39,397 nt of DNA, taken from an uncultured bacterium. Its GTDB lineage: Bacteria; Verrucomicrobiota; Kiritimatiellia; RFP12; UBA1067. Location of the stretch: NCBI GenBank assembly GCA_902761275.1, contig CACWJS010000005.1, forward strand, positions 1 through 39,397, in the 5' to 3' direction. Position 1 is the stretch's first letter. Every line of letters begins with the position of its first letter. This document shows positions 38,147 to 39,397 of the stretch, piece after piece. The notes beneath the pieces are model-generated. The model made no database searches, was not told where the DNA came from, and worked only from the letters and a program-made list of their open reading frames with translations. A program made the translations under genes and the position numbers.

Positions 38147-39222
38147 ACCTGTCCAAGAACCAGATAGTAATGCTTGCGATAGGTGCCTTCGCGCTTGTCG
38201 CCTCGGCCGCGCTTGGATATCTCGCGTTTAGTGCCTACTCCGCGAAGTCCGAAGCGGCAGAATCTGCGGAAAGCAATTCCTCGGCGGTACAAGCTCTGTA
38301 TCGTGCCGCGATAAGCCCCGACGCCGCCAGTGTCGCGGCCATAAACAAGAATCGGGACGCTCTCGCCGGATGGACCGAAGCCGCGCTCTCGACCGCCTCC
38401 GCCGGTGATCGCTCGATCGTCTCCGATGTCAACGAGGCGGCGTTCAAGCAGAAGCTCGTTGACGAGGCCCGTACGCTCTCGGGCCTTCCTGGCGGCGTAG
38501 ACGGCAAGATTATGAAGGATGTCTCCGCGTTTGGCTTCCCTGACCTCGTTACTGGCGACAAGCTGCCGGACAAAGCCATGCTCCCGCGCCTGCAGCGCCT
38601 GTGGGGAGACGTCTGCATACTTGTCAAGACGCTTTCGGACTGCGGCGTAATCGAAGTCGTTCGCATCGAGCCAGCCGCGGCGCAGCAGCCGGCGCAGGCG
38701 ACTGCGGAGCCGAAGGACACCAAGAAGTCCAAGAAGCGCAAGAAAAAGGACGCCGAGGAGGAAAAGCCCGTCTATACGGAAGAGAAATACGCGATTAACT
38801 TCCGCGCAAAGCCGGCGGCGCTCGTCAAGGTCGCCAATGCACTTGCGACGTCGGAGCGCTTCATCATCGTGGAGACGCTGGACTTCGCTCGCGAAGGCGA
38901 CATGATCGGCAAGGCGCTGGGCGAGGGCGACAAGAAGGGCGCTGGCGAGCAGCAGCAGTCCTCGCGTCCGCGGCGGAGGCGCCGCGGCGAACAGGCGGAG
39001 TTCGGTGCAGATGCCGCTGCGCAGGAAGCAGCCGCAGAGACCGGCAAGGGCGTAGTTTGCGATCCCGCTAAGGAGGATCCGTTCCTCGTGCGGGCGATAG
39101 TCGCAACATATGATTTCGGCTCGGGCGCGAAGGCAACCGATGCGGCTCCCGCCGAAGCCGGCGAGTCGGACGAGAAGCCCGCCGAGGCCGAGGGCGTAAA
39201 GGAAGAGAAGGAGGGAGTGTAA
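38143..39222 (+). CDS. Amuc_1100/PilO-like membrane-anchored pilus assembly protein
   Basis: 359 residues with one N-terminal membrane helix (about 8-29) after a very short cytoplasmic tail, then an Ala/Ser/Glu-rich coiled-coil-like segment (30-115) and a likely periplasmic alpha/beta domain (about 140-185 and 210-245; YAINFRAKPAALVKVANAL is typical of the PilO/GspM ferredoxin fold). Two charged low-complexity linkers interrupt it: KKSKKRKKK (194-202) and RPRRRRRG (275-282). The C-terminal 35 residues are Glu/Ala-rich. Position after PilM and topology match Amuc_1100, the Akkermansia pilus-associated protein studied for host immune effects; sequence similarity itself is weak by eye. Role inferred: the PilO-like part of the alignment complex. 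Confidence 0.8.
   Translation: MNLSKNQIVMLAIGAFALVASAALGYLAFSAYSAKSEAAESAESNSSAVQALYRAAISPDAASVAAINKNRDALAGWTEAALSTASAGDRSIVSDVNEAAFKQKLVDEARTLSGLPGGVDGKIMKDVSAFGFPDLVTGDKLPDKAMLPRLQRLWGDVCILVKTLSDCGVIEVVRIEPAAAQQPAQATAEPKDTKKSKKRKKKDAEEEKPVYTEEKYAINFRAKPAALVKVANALATSERFIIVETLDFAREGDMIGKALGEGDKKGAGEQQQSSRPRRRRRGEQAEFGADAAAQEAAAETGKGVVCDPAKEDPFLVRAIVATYDFGSGAKATDAAPAEAGESDEKPAEAEGVKEEKEGV
39207..39215 (+). promoter_or_regulatory. Ribosome binding site of the last gene
   Basis: AGAAGGAGGGAG at the end of the upstream gene contains a strong AAGGAGG core about 7 bp before the ATG at 39222, the best Shine-Dalgarno match in the window. It supports the 1-bp overlapping TAATG start. Confidence 0.8.
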
Positions 39223-39397
39223 TGATCTCCAGGAATTCCGGAGGCGATTTCTTTGCCGCACATTGGGACTGGCTCGTGGCGGCTGCTGGTGTCGTCGCGC
39301 TTGTCGTAGGCGTAGCGCTCTTCGTCATGACTGGCGGCGGCGATCCCGAGGAGAACGCGTCTGCAGCCGTGAGCCGCCTGAAGTCGGCAAAGAAGGC
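39222..39397 (+). CDS. Membrane protein, 3' truncated by window end (Amuc_1099-like by position)
   Basis: Fifty-eight codons are visible before the window ends. The start overlaps the previous stop by one base (TAATG) and has a strong AAGGAGG site. The protein begins MISRNSGGDFFAAHWDW, followed by one membrane helix of Val/Ala/Leu (about 18-37) and then a Gly/Asp/Glu turn and an Ala/Ser/Lys-rich helix. A short cytoplasmic tail, a single helix and a periplasmic remainder fit a PilN/PilO/PilP-type assembly factor. In Akkermansia the gene between Amuc_1100 and the PilQ homologue is Amuc_1099, so that is the likely counterpart; the assignment rests on gene order. Confidence 0.75.
   Translation, partial: MISRNSGGDFFAAHWDWLVAAAGVVALVVGVALFVMTGGGDPEENASAAVSRLKSAKK

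Overview
The window looks like part of a GC-rich genome of the PVC superphylum, most likely an uncultured Kiritimatiellota (Kiritimatiellae) or a related Verrucomicrobiota-like lineage. This is an inference. It rests on the gene set at the 3' end, a pilM gene followed by Amuc_1100-like and Amuc_1099-like membrane proteins in the order known from Akkermansia, and on a giant surface-type protein rich in D-x-D-G-D-G-x-P-D-G-W-E motifs. All genes lie on the + strand. No tRNA, rRNA, CRISPR array or transposase was seen.

Region 1 (start to 32183) is one uninterrupted reading frame of at least 10,726 codons, and its 5' end lies outside the window. It has an Ig/PKD-like N-terminal part, an irregular stretch of calcium-loop-like motifs with one LamG-like domain, then a long superrepeat of about 0.9-1.2 kb of residues per unit, and a unique C-terminal tail. 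Each unit has an 'H' half (DGWE loops, an HxQVYxxFGF core, a second DGWELY loop, then a DHDF or NGGEF block) and a 'V' half (Ig-like beta domains, a TAING motif, a WGY motif, then EDTD or QDTDWN). Two co-varying versions, A and B, occur in the order A-A-B-B-A-A-B-A. The N-terminal part of each H half matches the V type before it and the C-terminal part matches the V type after it. This points to unit exchange with a crossover point inside H. I know of no described family with this architecture, and it is the best candidate here for an undescribed system, probably a giant secreted or surface adhesin/fibre.

Region 2 (32228-35652) holds ackA and pta (acetate formation with ATP synthesis) and kdsD (arabinose-5-phosphate isomerase, first step to KDO of lipopolysaccharide). 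The spacers carry unrelated short repeats: a 10-bp array, a 72-bp palindrome and an 8-bp array that begins at the kdsD stop codon. A relative of the palindrome lies in frame inside kdsD between its two CBS domains, resembling the coding-sequence insertions of Rickettsia palindromic elements.

Region 3 (35782 to end) looks like the start of a type IV pilus assembly operon: a small exported protein of unknown function, a PilM-PilN fusion, an Amuc_1100/PilO-like protein and a truncated membrane protein. The last three genes are separated by 10 bp, a 4-bp overlap and a 1-bp overlap, and have purine-rich ribosome binding sites. The ackA, pta and kdsD genes have none that I can see.
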